This document shows, in pieces, positions 7,578 through 18,288 of a stretch of 64,000 nt of DNA. The translations under genes and the position numbers were made by a program. Each line of letters begins with the position of its first letter. Position 1 is the stretch's first letter. Source of the DNA: Gemmatimonadota bacterium (lineage in GTDB: Bacteria; Gemmatimonadota; Gemmatimonadetes; Gemmatimonadales; GWC2-71-9); NCBI GenBank assembly GCA_003222155.1, contig QHUU01000061.1:1-64000 (forward strand), written 5' to 3'. The notes under the pieces were generated by a model that worked only from the letters and a program-made list of their open reading frames with translations, was not told where the DNA came from and searched no databases.

Positions 7578-9752
7578 ATGCGGCTCCCCACACAAGAGCA
7601 GGTGCGCTATCACGGCAGCCGCTGGTGCTGGGTGGTCTTCCTGGCGGTGCTCGCCTACCTGGCATTCCCCTCGAGCGCAACCAACGTGGGTCCGATGACG
7701 GTCGGGAAGCCCGCTGACCGCGACGTCGTGGCGCCGTTCACCTTCCCCGTGAACAAGTCCGACGAGGAGCTGGCGCGCGAAGCCGAGGAGCTGGCGGCCA
7801 CGGTGAAGCCGATCTACCAGTTTCAGGAGCGGGCGGTCGACAGTGCCAACATCGCGATGCACGCCCTGTTCTCGAGCCTCGAGTCGGCGGCGGACCAGGG
7901 CGGGGCGGCGGCGATCCAGCAGGCCGCGAAGGCCCAGGGACTGGCGCTCTCGCCGCCGGAAGCGGCGTACTTGAACAAGGGCGGCAAGCGGCACGGCCTC
8001 GAGCGGGCCCTGAGCGAGCTGTTCGAGCGCACGCTCGCACTCGGCGTCACCGGGCCCGGCGTGCTCCAGGTCGAGCAGGCGCCCGAGCTCATCGTGCGGC
8101 GTCGCACCGGTGAGCAGGCGGTGGCGCGTGACCAGGTGTTGTCGTATGCCCAATACCTGCAGCGCGCGCGTGCCGTCCACCCCGACAGGAGCTCGAGCGT
8201 GGGCGACGAGCTCTACGTCCGACTCGACGGGCACTTCTTCCGCCCGACCCTCGTGCCCGATACGCTGCAGACCGAGCGGCGCCGCGACGATCTGCGTCGC
8301 AGCGTCGATCCGAGCAAGTATATCGTGCGCGGTGGGGATCGCATCGTGGGCGCGCACGAAGTCGTGACCAGTGAGGAGCACGAGAAACTCGTCGCGCTGC
8401 ACAATGAGCTGGTGCGGCGCGGCGCGGCCACCAGCCGTTCACTGGGGGGGGCGCTCGGCCCCATCCTGCGCGACTCGCTGATTCTCGCCATTTTCTGGGT
8501 ACTGCTGGTGTTCTACCGCCGCGAGACCTACCGCGAGTGGCGTCAGGTCGCGCTGGTCGGGGGTTTGTTCGCGCTGGTGCTGCTGCAGGCAGCCGCGGTC
8601 GCGCACTTCTTCCCGCAACATCCCGAGATCGTGATCCTCCCGTTCATGGCGATGATGCTCACCGTGCTCCTCAACGGGCGCGTCTCCATGATCGCCGCCA
8701 TGATCCTGTCGATCGTAATCGGCCTGCAGCCGGTGTCCCACGACATCCCCGCGCTGTTCTTCTGCGTCATCGGGGGGGTGACGGCGGCCCTGAGCGTGCG
8801 GGTGCTTCGCCGCCGCAGCAACTTCTACCTGCCGGTCCTGATCATTGCGGTCGGGTATCTCGCCGCCGCACTGGCCCTCGGCCTCACGGGCGGCTGGAGC
8901 GTCGCCGAGGTCGGCGTGCGCGGCGTCTGGGGCGCCGCGAACGCCCTCGTCTCCGCGGGGCTCACCTTCTTCCTGTTGCCGGTGGCGGAATCGATCACCG
9001 GCATCACCACGGACCTGACGCTGCTCGAGCTGTCCGATCCCAGCCGGCCGCTGCTGCGGCGCCTGTCGCTCGAGGCCCCGGGGACGTACGCGCATTCGGT
9101 CGCGATGGCCAACCTGGTCGAGGCCGCATGTAACCGCATCGGGGCCGACGGGTTGCTCGGGCGCGTGGGGTGCTACTATCACGACATCGGCAAGATCAAG
9201 AACCCGCAGTACTTCGTCGAGAACCAGACGCGCGGCAACAACCCGCACGACCGGCTCAAGGCCTACCAGTCGGCGCAGATCATCAAGGCCCACGTCGCGG
9301 ACGGCCTCGTGCTCGCGCACGAGGCGAGGCTCCCCCGCGCCGTGGCCGCGTTCATTCCGGAGCACCACGGGACTACCGAGATCACGTATTTCCTCGACCG
9401 CGCCAAGAAGAGCGGTGACGGCGGGTCGCCCAAGGCGACCGACTACACCTATCCCGGGCCCAAACCGCACTCGAGCGAGACGGCGATCACGATGCTCGCC
9501 GACTCGGTCGAGGCCGCCCTGCGCGTGCTCGAGGACCTGACGCCGCGGAAAATCGAAGAAGTCATCGACCATATCGTGCGCACCAAGCTCAACGCCGGCC
9601 AGCTGGACGAGGCGCCGATGACGCTGCAGCAGATCGATCAGGTGAAGCGGGAGTTCGTGCGCATCATCAGCGGGATGTATCACAATCGCATCGACTACCC
9701 GGAGTCCAGTGGCGGCATCACGGCGACCTGGCAGCCCGCGGCCAAGGCTTGA
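7578..9752 (+). CDS. 7TM-HD (PgpH-type) cyclic-di-AMP phosphodiesterase
   Basis: This 724-residue membrane protein has an N-terminal transmembrane anchor (about residues 16-33), a large extracytoplasmic 7TMR-HDED domain, seven membrane helices (about 300-480) and a cytoplasmic HD domain. The HD pair is His535-Asp536 in CYYHDIGKIKNPQYFVENQ; further histidines follow in KAHVADGLVLAHEARLP and IPEHHGTTEI. Family members such as Listeria PgpH hydrolyse c-di-AMP to pApA. It sits between phoH and ybeY as usual. Its last 44 bases overlap ybeY. Function rests on family; no diadenylate cyclase gene is in the window. Confidence 0.92.
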   Translation: MRLPTQEQVRYHGSRWCWVVFLAVLAYLAFPSSATNVGPMTVGKPADRDVVAPFTFPVNKSDEELAREAEELAATVKPIYQFQERAVDSANIAMHALFSSLESAADQGGAAAIQQAAKAQGLALSPPEAAYLNKGGKRHGLERALSELFERTLALGVTGPGVLQVEQAPELIVRRRTGEQAVARDQVLSYAQYLQRARAVHPDRSSSVGDELYVRLDGHFFRPTLVPDTLQTERRRDDLRRSVDPSKYIVRGGDRIVGAHEVVTSEEHEKLVALHNELVRRGAATSRSLGGALGPILRDSLILAIFWVLLVFYRRETYREWRQVALVGGLFALVLLQAAAVAHFFPQHPEIVILPFMAMMLTVLLNGRVSMIAAMILSIVIGLQPVSHDIPALFFCVIGGVTAALSVRVLRRRSNFYLPVLIIAVGYLAAALALGLTGGWSVAEVGVRGVWGAANALVSAGLTFFLLPVAESITGITTDLTLLELSDPSRPLLRRLSLEAPGTYAHSVAMANLVEAACNRIGADGLLGRVGCYYHDIGKIKNPQYFVENQTRGNNPHDRLKAYQSAQIIKAHVADGLVLAHEARLPRAVAAFIPEHHGTTEITYFLDRAKKSGDGGSPKATDYTYPGPKPHSSETAITMLADSVEAALRVLEDLTPRKIEEVIDHIVRTKLNAGQLDEAPMTLQQIDQVKREFVRIISGMYHNRIDYPESSGGITATWQPAAKA

Positions 9753-10146
9753 GCGCGCCGCGCGGCGGGTCCTGGCGTGGGAGGGCGCCCGCGGGGCGCG
9801 GGTGGAGCTCACACTGCTCGACGCCCACGCCATGCGCCGGCTCAACCGCCGCGTCACCGGCCGACGCGGGCTCACCGACGTACTGGCCTTCGCGCTGCCG
9901 CAGCCGGACGGCCGCGTGCTCGGCGATGTCTACATCTGTCCCGCGGCCGCGCAGCGCTGGGTGAACAACGGGGGACGAGGGACGAGGGACGAGGGACGGG
10001 TGGAGGAGGAGCTCATCCGGCTCGCCGTGCACGGGACACTGCACGTGCTGGGGTACGACCACCCGGACGGCCCCGGACGCACGCGCTCGCCCATGTGGCG
10101 GCGGCAGGAGCGCTACGTGCGCCGCCTGCTCGGGCGTCGGCCGTGA
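9709..10146 (+). CDS. ybeY: endoribonuclease YbeY, with internal 7-bp repeats
   Basis: This 145-residue YbeY-type metalloprotein acts in 16S rRNA maturation and ribosome quality control. The zinc site is seen as HGTLHVLGYDH (three histidines). The RGLTDVLAFALP and LGDVYICPAAA segments are also family-typical. The GTG start at 9709 overlaps the upstream gene by 44 bases; no later standard start keeps the N-terminal helix. Between the central strand and the zinc helix lies NNGGRGTRDEGRVEEE, which is encoded by four copies of GGGACGA and is not expected in the family. Because that unit is 7 bases, a copy gain or loss would shift the frame before the zinc motif. Confidence 0.9.
   Translation: MAASRRPGSPRPRLERAARRVLAWEGARGARVELTLLDAHAMRRLNRRVTGRRGLTDVLAFALPQPDGRVLGDVYICPAAAQRWVNNGGRGTRDEGRVEEELIRLAVHGTLHVLGYDHPDGPGRTRSPMWRRQERYVRRLLGRRP
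9972..9999 (+). repeat. four tandem copies of a 7-bp unit inside ybeY
   Basis: GGGACGA is repeated three times exactly (9972-9992) and a fourth time with one change (9993-9999). It lies inside the ybeY coding frame upstream of the zinc-binding motif. The unit length is not a multiple of three. Confidence 0.95.
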
Positions 10147-11336
10147 CGCTCGCCGGCACGGCGGTCACGCTCGTCGGCGCCGCGGTGGCCGGGGCGGCGG
10201 CGCTCTGGTCCGGGCTGCTCGCGCTCGGCGAGGAAGCCGCCGTGGGCGAGGCCCTCCACACGCTGGGCGACGCACCGCCGGTCGCCGTCGGCGGCCACGT
10301 GCCGTTGCATCGCGCCCTCCACGTGACACGGCTCACTCTGTTGGTGCTCGGCGCCGTGGCGGCGGGCGAGGCGGTCGATTGGTGGGACCGGCCCTGGGCC
10401 GCGGCCCTCGGCGCCTGGGGCGTGGCCGTGGGGTTTCTGTTCATCCTCGGCGACGCGCTGCCGCGCAGCGTGGCCCGCCTCGCTCCCGAGCTCGCCGGCG
10501 CCGCCCTGCCGCTGGCGCGCCGCACCCTCGCTCCCTTCGGATTGCTGCTGTGGCTGCTCGCCTGGTTCGACCGGGGTCTGCACGCCCTCGTCGCGACCCC
10601 GCGGCCGCTCGAGCCCGACCTGGGCGTCGCGCAACGCGACATGCTGCTCGGCGTGTTCACCCTCGCCGACACCCGCGTGGACGAGGTCATGACGCCGCGC
10701 CTCGACATGGTGGCGGTCGACGTCGCCGCGTCCACCGACGACGTGATCGAGGCCGTTCGTCAGAGCGAGCACTCCCGCGTTCCCGTGTACGACGGCACGC
10801 ACGACAACATCGTCGGCATCGTGTTCGCGAAAGATCTGGTGCCCATGGCCATGGGCCTCGGGGAAGGGGACCAGGCGCCTCGGGTCCGCTGGCAGGATCT
10901 CATCCGGCCGGCGGCATACGTGCCGGAGACCAAGACGCTCGACAGCCAGCTGCGCGACTTCCAGCGCGCGCCCGCGCACTTGGCGATCGTGGTGGACGAG
11001 TTCGGCGGCACCTCGGGACTCATCACGCTGGAAGACATCCTGGAGGAGATCGTCGGCGAGATTCACGATGAGCACGATGTGGGAGAGCCACCCGCGATCC
11101 GGCAGGACGGCGACCGCTACTGGGTGGACGGGCGGGTCACATTGGACGACCTGTCGCAGGCACTCGGCCGCCCGTTCGAGCATCCCGAGGTCTCGACCGT
11201 GGGAGGCCTGGTGTATTTCGTGCTGGGCCGGGTGCCCCGTGCCGGCGACGAGCTGACCCTCGACGGATACAAGGTGGTGGTGGAGCGCGTCGACCGGCGC
11301 CGCGTCACTCGCGTCGTGCTCCAGAGGCAGCGGTGA
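10143..11336 (+). CDS. CNNM/CorC-type transporter-associated protein, first copy
   Basis: This 397-residue protein has a CNNM (DUF21) transmembrane domain (residues 1-150, four hydrophobic segments), a pair of CBS domains (TLADTRVDEVMTPRLDMVAV through residue about 300) and a C-terminal CorC/HlyC domain (GDRYWVDGRVTLDDLSQALG). Family members are linked to magnesium or cobalt efflux and are often misnamed hemolysins. The transmembrane part is divergent and alanine-rich. The GTG start overlaps the ybeY stop, and its own stop overlaps the start of a second homologous gene (GTGA). Confidence 0.88.
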   Translation: MTLAGTAVTLVGAAVAGAAALWSGLLALGEEAAVGEALHTLGDAPPVAVGGHVPLHRALHVTRLTLLVLGAVAAGEAVDWWDRPWAAALGAWGVAVGFLFILGDALPRSVARLAPELAGAALPLARRTLAPFGLLLWLLAWFDRGLHALVATPRPLEPDLGVAQRDMLLGVFTLADTRVDEVMTPRLDMVAVDVAASTDDVIEAVRQSEHSRVPVYDGTHDNIVGIVFAKDLVPMAMGLGEGDQAPRVRWQDLIRPAAYVPETKTLDSQLRDFQRAPAHLAIVVDEFGGTSGLITLEDILEEIVGEIHDEHDVGEPPAIRQDGDRYWVDGRVTLDDLSQALGRPFEHPEVSTVGGLVYFVLGRVPRAGDELTLDGYKVVVERVDRRRVTRVVLQRQR

Positions 11337-12532
11337 CCCTGCCCGTGCTGGTGCTGCTCGGTGGGCTGCTGCTCGCGGCCTTGTCGGCGGCGGTGGGCGT
11401 GGCCGCCGCGGCGGTGAGCCAGCTGGAGCTGACGCGCTGGGTGTCGTACAAGCTGCGCGGGGCGAGCGGCGCCGCGGGCGTGCTCGAGAATCCGGGGCGC
11501 GTGCTGGCGACCGCGAACGCGCTCACGACCATCGGCACGATCTGCGCCGCGGCGGCGATCCCCGCGCTGCTGGCGCGTACCACGCCCACCGTGCTCGGCA
11601 TCGTCACCGTGGCCCTGGGCGTCCCGCTGCTCGTGAGCGCGGCCTACCTGGTCCCGCGCGTCGTGGGGCGGCGCTGGGCCGAGCCCATCGTGGCGCATGC
11701 GGTGCCCCGGCTGCAACAGCTCGGAACCGTGCTCGCGCCGTTCGTGGCGTGGCGCGACCAGTCGAAGCGCACGGCGCTCGCCGCCGTGCTCTCCAACGCC
11801 GACACCGAGGCGCTCGCCTCCGCCGACGAGATGGCGGTCGTCTCGGGCGTGCTCGCGTTCGCGGACCGTCCCGTCAAGGAGTTGATGACACCGCGCACGG
11901 CCATCGTCGCGATCCCCGAGGGGCTGCTCGCCGCGGAGGCCGCCCACGTGTGCATGCAGTCGGGCTACAGCCGGTATCCCGTGTACCGCACGTCGCTCGA
12001 CGAGGTGGTGGGGGTCGCGCATGCCTTCGACCTGCTTCGCCTGGCGGCCGATGCGCCGGTACCCGTCCGGCCCACGCTGGTCGTGCCCGGCACGACTCGT
12101 GCGGCGGATCTCATGCTGGAGATGCAGCGCGGCCGGGGGCACCTCGCCGTGGTGCTGGACGAATTCGGAGGCACGGCGGGACTCGTGACGTTCGAGGATC
12201 TGTTGCGGGACCTGGTGTCGGAGATCTTCGAGCCGGGAGCGCCGCCTGCGACCAGCGAGGCGCCGGCGCGGATCGTCGAACTCGACGGCAACGCCCCCGC
12301 GAGCCGACTCGAGGAGGGCCTGGGTATCGCGCTCGAGCCGCGGGGCGCGCAAACCGTCGGCGGCTTGCTGCTCCAGGCGCTGGGACGCATTCCGCGCGCG
12401 GGCGAGCGCTTCATGCTGCAGGGACTGGAATTCGACATCCTCGCCGCCACCCCCACGCGGGTGGAGCGCGTCGCGGTGCGGCCGGGCCCGGTGCGGGCCG
12501 TGCCGCTCGACCGCGTGGAGGAGCGGACGTGA
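11333..12532 (+). CDS. CNNM/CorC-type transporter-associated protein, second copy
   Basis: This is a 399-residue paralogue of the preceding gene with the same architecture: a divergent CNNM transmembrane domain (residues 1-150), a CBS pair (FADRPVKELMTPRTAIVAIP, then HLAVVLDEFGGTAGLVTFED) and a short CorC/HlyC domain ending near residue 385. The GTG start overlaps the upstream stop. Two such genes in tandem, overlapping each other, suggest they may work as a hetero-oligomer; this is inference. The stop is followed by 28 bases before meaB. Confidence 0.87.
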   Translation: MTLPVLVLLGGLLLAALSAAVGVAAAAVSQLELTRWVSYKLRGASGAAGVLENPGRVLATANALTTIGTICAAAAIPALLARTTPTVLGIVTVALGVPLLVSAAYLVPRVVGRRWAEPIVAHAVPRLQQLGTVLAPFVAWRDQSKRTALAAVLSNADTEALASADEMAVVSGVLAFADRPVKELMTPRTAIVAIPEGLLAAEAAHVCMQSGYSRYPVYRTSLDEVVGVAHAFDLLRLAADAPVPVRPTLVVPGTTRAADLMLEMQRGRGHLAVVLDEFGGTAGLVTFEDLLRDLVSEIFEPGAPPATSEAPARIVELDGNAPASRLEEGLGIALEPRGAQTVGGLLLQALGRIPRAGERFMLQGLEFDILAATPTRVERVAVRPGPVRAVPLDRVEERT

Positions 12533-12560
12533 AGGCGCCCCATGCATCTGGTTACCTTGC

Positions 12561-13619
12561 ATGAGCGTGGAGCGCCTCCTCGAGGGACTCGACCGGCACG
12601 AGCCCGCGGCTCTGGCCCGCGCGATCACGCTCGTCGAGAACCAGCGCGACGGCTTCGAGCAAGTGCTGAGCCATGCGCACTCGCGGCTGGCGCGGGGCGG
12701 GGCGCGGCGCGTCGGCATCACGGGACCCCCCGGCGCCGGAAAGAGCACGCTCACCGAGCGGTTCATCCAGCACTACCGCGCGGCGGGACTCTCGGTCGGT
12801 GTCGTGGCGGTCGACCCCACGAGCCCGTTCACGGGCGGCGCCCTGCTGGGGGACCGCATCCGGATGGAATCAGCGAGCCTCGATCCGCACGTGTTCATCC
12901 GCTCGATGGCGACACGGGGTGCGCACGGCGGCCTGGCCACGACCACCGAAGAAGTCGCCGATCTGCTCGAGGCGTTCGGGTTCGCCCGCATCCTGGTGGA
13001 AACGGTGGGCGTCGGCCAGACGGAGCTCGACATCGCCCGCAGCGCCGAGACGACGGTGCTCGTGCTGGTGCCCGAGTCGGGCGACGGCATCCAGACGCTC
13101 AAGGCCGGCGTGATGGAAATCGCGGACGTGTACGTCGTCAACAAGAGCGATCGTCCCGGCGCGGACAAGTTGCGCCAGGAGGTCGAGGTGATGCTCGGGA
13201 TCCGTCGCGGGAACGCGTTTCGGCACGTCTCGCCCCACCACACCACCCAGCCCCGGATGGAGGAGGACGGGGGAGGACGGGAGAGGGCGGGGCCGGTCGG
13301 CGCCATTGGCGAGTGGGAGCCGCCGGTGCTCGCGACGGTCGCGTCGCGCGGTGAGGGAGTCGCGGAGCTCGCGGCTGCCCTTGATCGCCACTACGCCTAT
13401 CTTGAGGCAAGCGGTCGGTTGGCCGAGCGGCGGCGCCAGCGCCTGGCCGCGCGCACGCGCGCCGTGTTGGAGCGCGCGGTGCGACGCTGGCTGGTCGAAG
13501 CCACCCGGGCCGAGGAGCTGCTGGCCCAGCGGCTCGACGAGGTAGTGGAGGGCCGCCGCAGCCCGTACGACGTCGCGGCGGAGATCCTGGATCAAATAAA
13601 GGCGGGAGCAGCCCGATGA
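12561..13619 (+). CDS. meaB: MeaB-family GTPase, chaperone of a B12-dependent acyl-CoA mutase
   Basis: This 352-residue G3E P-loop GTPase protects and reactivates cobalamin-dependent acyl-CoA mutases. The P-loop is GPPGAGKS at residues 55-62. The switch/Walker B segment [16 protein letters not shown] and the base-specificity motif [11 protein letters not shown] are present. It overlaps the mutase large-subunit gene by four bases, the expected arrangement. Between NKSD and the C-terminal dimerisation helices is an extra stretch ([19 protein letters not shown]), encoded by roughly three imperfect 10-bp GGGAGGACGG units near 13259-13291. This looks like a repeat insertion that keeps the frame. 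Confidence 0.95.
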   Translation: MSVERLLEGLDRHEPAALARAITLVENQRDGFEQVLSHAHSRLARGGARRVGITGPPGAGKSTLTERFIQHYRAAGLSVGVVAVDPTSPFTGGALLGDRIRMESASLDPHVFIRSMATRGAHGGLATTTEEVADLLEAFGFARILVETVGVGQTELDIARSAETTVLVLVPESGDGIQTLKAGVMEIADVYVVNKSDRPGADKLRQEVEVMLGIRRGNAFRHVSPHHTTQPRMEEDGGGRERAGPVGAIGEWEPPVLATVASRGEGVAELAAALDRHYAYLEASGRLAERRRQRLAARTRAVLERAVRRWLVEATRAEELLAQRLDEVVEGRRSPYDVAAEILDQIKAGAAR

Positions 13620-15178
13620 GCAGCAGCAGGAAACCGATGTACGGCCCGGCCGACCTGAACGGCTTCGATCCCCGCAAGCGGCTCGGAGCCCCGGGGGACT
13701 TCCCGTTCACCCGCGGCATTCACCCGACGATGTACCGGGGGAAGCTGTGGACGATGCGGCAGTTCGCCGGGTTCGGTAGCGCCGAGGACACGAACCGCCG
13801 CTACCACTTTCTGCTGGAACACGGGCAAACGGGCCTGTCGGTGGCATTCGACTTCCCGACGCTGATGGGCTACGACTCCGATCACCCGCGCGCCGAGGGA
13901 GAAGTCGGGCGCTGCGGCGTCGCCATCTCGTCGCTCGCCGACATGGAGGATCTGTTCCGCGGCATCCCGCTCGATCAGGTGTCGACGTCGATGACGATCA
14001 ACGGTCCGGCGGCGATCCTGTTCTGCTTCTACGTCGCCGCGGCCGAGCGCCAGGGCGTGTCGAGCGACAAGCTGCGGGGCACGGTGCAGAACGACATCCT
14101 CAAGGAGTACATGGCGCAGCATGCCTGGGTGTACCCCGTGGAGCCGGCCCTCAAGATCATCGTGGACATGTTCGAGTGGTGCACCGAGCACGCGCCCCTC
14201 TGGAACACGATCTCGATCTCGGGCTATCACATCCGCGAGGCCGGAGCGACCGCGGCGCAGGAGCTGGCGTTCACGCTCGCCAACGGGTTCACGTACGTGG
14301 AGCGCGGGGTGGCCCGAGGGCTCGACGTCGACGCGTTCGCGCCGCGCCTGTCGTTCTTCTGGGACATTCACAACGACTTCTTCGAGGAGATCGCCAAGCT
14401 GCGGGCGGCGCGGCGCATCTGGGCGCGGCACCTGCGGGAGCGCTTCCGGGCCGGCACCCCCCGGTCGTGGATGATGCGGTTCCACTCGCAAACCGCCGGC
14501 GTCACCCTCACCGCGCAACAGCCGATGAACAACGTCGTGCGGGTGGCCTACCAGGCGCTGGCGGCGGTGCTCGGGGGCACGCAGTCGCTGCATACCAACT
14601 CGCTCGACGAGACGCTCGCGCTCCCCACGGAAGAGGCGGTGCGGCTGGCGCTGCGCACCCAGCAGATCGTCGCTCACGAGACCGGCGTGGCGGACGTGAT
14701 CGACCCGCTGGGGGGCTCGTATTACGTCGAGTCGCTCACCGAGCAGCTCGAGCGCGAAGCCGAAGCGCTGTTCGCGGAAATCCAGTCCGTGGGCGGCGTC
14801 GTGAAGGGGATCGAAAGCGGCTGGTTCCAGCGCCAGATCGCCCGCTCGGCGGCGGAGTTCCAGCGCGACGTCGAAGCGGGCCGCCGCGTGATCGTGGGCA
14901 TGAACGATTACGTCAGCGAGGACGACCACCCGGTCGAGATCCTCAAGGTGTCGACCGACGCCGAGGCTCTCCAGCGCCGGCGCCTGGCGCGGCTGCGCGC
15001 CGAGCGCGACGAAGCGCTGGTGGGCGAGCGCCTCGAAGCACTGCGCCAGGCGGCGCTCGAGGAGCGCAACGTGATCGGACCGATGCTGGACTGTGCCCGC
15101 GCCTACTGCACCCTGTACGAGATCCGGCACGCCCTGGAGCGGGTGTACGGCGCCTACCGCGAGCCGGTGTTCTTCTAG
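13616..15178 (+). CDS. B12-dependent acyl-CoA mutase large subunit, isobutyryl-CoA mutase type
   Basis: This 520-residue catalytic (TIM-barrel) subunit of a two-subunit adenosylcobalamin mutase rearranges the carbon skeleton of an acyl-CoA. Family segments are [54 protein letters not shown] and [12 protein letters not shown]. In methylmalonyl-CoA mutase, Tyr89 and Arg207 hold the substrate carboxylate; the aligned residues here are Phe50 (TMRQF) and Gln168 ([10 protein letters not shown]). The spacing of 118 is the same, and these are the residues of isobutyryl-CoA mutase. It would therefore interconvert isobutyryl-CoA and n-butyryl-CoA. Alignment was done from memory. The cobalamin domain is encoded separately at 16294. 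Confidence 0.9.
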   Translation: MSSSRKPMYGPADLNGFDPRKRLGAPGDFPFTRGIHPTMYRGKLWTMRQFAGFGSAEDTNRRYHFLLEHGQTGLSVAFDFPTLMGYDSDHPRAEGEVGRCGVAISSLADMEDLFRGIPLDQVSTSMTINGPAAILFCFYVAAAERQGVSSDKLRGTVQNDILKEYMAQHAWVYPVEPALKIIVDMFEWCTEHAPLWNTISISGYHIREAGATAAQELAFTLANGFTYVERGVARGLDVDAFAPRLSFFWDIHNDFFEEIAKLRAARRIWARHLRERFRAGTPRSWMMRFHSQTAGVTLTAQQPMNNVVRVAYQALAAVLGGTQSLHTNSLDETLALPTEEAVRLALRTQQIVAHETGVADVIDPLGGSYYVESLTEQLEREAEALFAEIQSVGGVVKGIESGWFQRQIARSAAEFQRDVEAGRRVIVGMNDYVSEDDHPVEILKVSTDAEALQRRRLARLRAERDEALVGERLEALRQAALEERNVIGPMLDCARAYCTLYEIRHALERVYGAYREPVFF

Positions 15179-15181
15179 ACC

Positions 15182-16294
15182 ATGACCGCCCTGCCCGTGT
15201 CCGCCAGCGAGAGCGCCGTGCGCGGGGCCGTCGAGCGCCTCGCAGGCCTGCAGCCCGGTCCGTTCCAGGTCGTCTCCTGCTACTTGAAGCTCGAGCCGCG
15301 CGACAAGGCGCGGGCCAAATACCTCATCAAGATCAAGAACCGCATCAAGCAGGTCGCGTCCGACCTCGGGCGCCGCCCGCTGGATCACGCGCAGCGGGAG
15401 AGCGTCGCGGCCGATCTGGACCGCCTGCGGCGCTACTTCGAGGAGCCGAGCCGCTTGCCGTCGGCCCGCGGGATCGCGCTGTTCGCGTGCGGCGCCCTCG
15501 ACCTGTTCGAGGTGCTCCCGCTGCCCCAGGTGCACCGCTCGCGCCTGGCGGTCGCCCCCGTCCCCCTGGTGCGCGAGCTGGTCGCCCTCGAAGAAGAGTT
15601 CGGCACCATTCTCGTGGTCGCGTGCGACCGCACGAGCGCGCGCTTGTTCGCGGTGACGGCCTACGACGTCGCCGAGCTCCCCAGCCTCACGGCGCTGGCC
15701 ACGCGCTCCGGGAAGTTCCACGGCGAGCGGCAAGCCAGGAAGGGCAGCGTGCTCGCGGGCGGATTCGGCGAGCACAGTCATCACATGCGCATTCGGGAGG
15801 AGAAGCAGCGCCACTACGCGCAGGTGGCCGACCTGATCTTCCAGATCCACACGCAGCGCCCCCTCGCGGGGCTGGTCGCCGCGGGTATCGGCGTGGACGC
15901 GGCGGCGCTGCTGCCGCACCTGCACACCTACCTTCACGACCTCGTGCTCGGCGTGGTGCGTCTGAATCCCAAGCGCGTGGCCGCCGCCGAGGTGCGGGAG
16001 GCGGCCCTGGCGCTGCGTGAAGAGCGCGAGCGGGCCTGGGAGCGCGCGCACGCGGAGGCGGTGCGCGACGGCGTCGGCAGCGGCTGGGCCGTGAACGGCA
16101 TCGACGCGACGCTCAAGGCGCTCGAGCGCGGCCAGGTGCGCACCCTGGTCGCGGACGGCCGGGACGACGACCTGCGCATCGACGATGCCATCGAGGAAGC
16201 ACTCGCCCAGCGCGTCCAGGTGGATGTCGTCTACGACGAGCGGGCGCGCCGTGTCGTGGACGGGCTCGCCGGCCTGCTGCGGTTCCGCCGCTGA
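15182..16294 (+). CDS. bacterial eRF1-like (baeRF) family protein
   Basis: This 370-residue protein resembles the bacterial archaeo-eukaryotic release-factor-like (baeRF) families, which share the eRF1/Pelota/Vms1 peptidyl-tRNA hydrolase-like core. Recognisable parts are the N-terminal [19 protein letters not shown], the core [20 protein letters not shown], the basic loop [20 protein letters not shown] and the C-terminal L7Ae-like region [20 protein letters not shown]. No GGQ motif is seen. It lies between the two mutase subunit genes, 3 bases after the first and overlapping the second by one base, so it is in the same operon. A ribosome-rescue or hibernation-like role is proposed for the family but unproven. 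Confidence 0.75.
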   Translation: MTALPVSASESAVRGAVERLAGLQPGPFQVVSCYLKLEPRDKARAKYLIKIKNRIKQVASDLGRRPLDHAQRESVAADLDRLRRYFEEPSRLPSARGIALFACGALDLFEVLPLPQVHRSRLAVAPVPLVRELVALEEEFGTILVVACDRTSARLFAVTAYDVAELPSLTALATRSGKFHGERQARKGSVLAGGFGEHSHHMRIREEKQRHYAQVADLIFQIHTQRPLAGLVAAGIGVDAAALLPHLHTYLHDLVLGVVRLNPKRVAAAEVREAALALREERERAWERAHAEAVRDGVGSGWAVNGIDATLKALERGQVRTLVADGRDDDLRIDDAIEEALAQRVQVDVVYDERARRVVDGLAGLLRFRR

Positions 16295-16710
16295 TGGCAA
16301 GCGCGCGGCGCCCGATCCGGGTACTGGTGGCAAAGCCCGGGTTGGACGGGCACGACCGCGGCGCGAAGGTCGTGGCCGCCGCGCTGCGCGACGCCGGCAT
16401 GGAGGTCATTTACACGGGCCTGCACCAGACGCCCGAAATGATCGTGCAGGCGGCCGTGCAGGAAGACGTAGACGTGGTGGGCCTCTCGATCCTCTCGGGC
16501 GCGCATCTGACCCTGTTTCCGCGCGTGAAGCAGCTGCTCCTCAAGGCCGGGCGCGACGACGTCCTCGTGACCGGTGGCGGAATCATTCCTCCGGAGGACA
16601 TGGAGGCGCTGCGCCAGCAGGGGATTGGCCGATTGTTCGGACCCGGCACGTCAACGTCCGAGCTGGTGAAGTACATCGACGAGTGGGCGGCGGAACATGT
16701 CTCAGCCTGA
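16294..16710 (+). CDS. B12-binding small subunit of acyl-CoA mutase
   Basis: This 138-residue cobalamin-binding domain is the partner of the large subunit at 13616. The base-off/His-on motif is [10 protein letters not shown] with His20 as the cobalt ligand, followed by the family's [23 protein letters not shown] and [10 protein letters not shown] segments that wrap the nucleotide tail. Its length equals the stand-alone small subunit of isobutyryl-CoA mutase and of archaeal-type methylmalonyl-CoA mutase. The ATG overlaps the upstream stop (TGATG). Confidence 0.95.
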   Translation: MASARRPIRVLVAKPGLDGHDRGAKVVAAALRDAGMEVIYTGLHQTPEMIVQAAVQEDVDVVGLSILSGAHLTLFPRVKQLLLKAGRDDVLVTGGGIIPPEDMEALRQQGIGRLFGPGTSTSELVKYIDEWAAEHVSA

Positions 16711-16719
16711 CAAGCGCCC

Positions 16720-18284
<1,565 letters not shown>

Positions 18285-18288
<4 letters not shown>

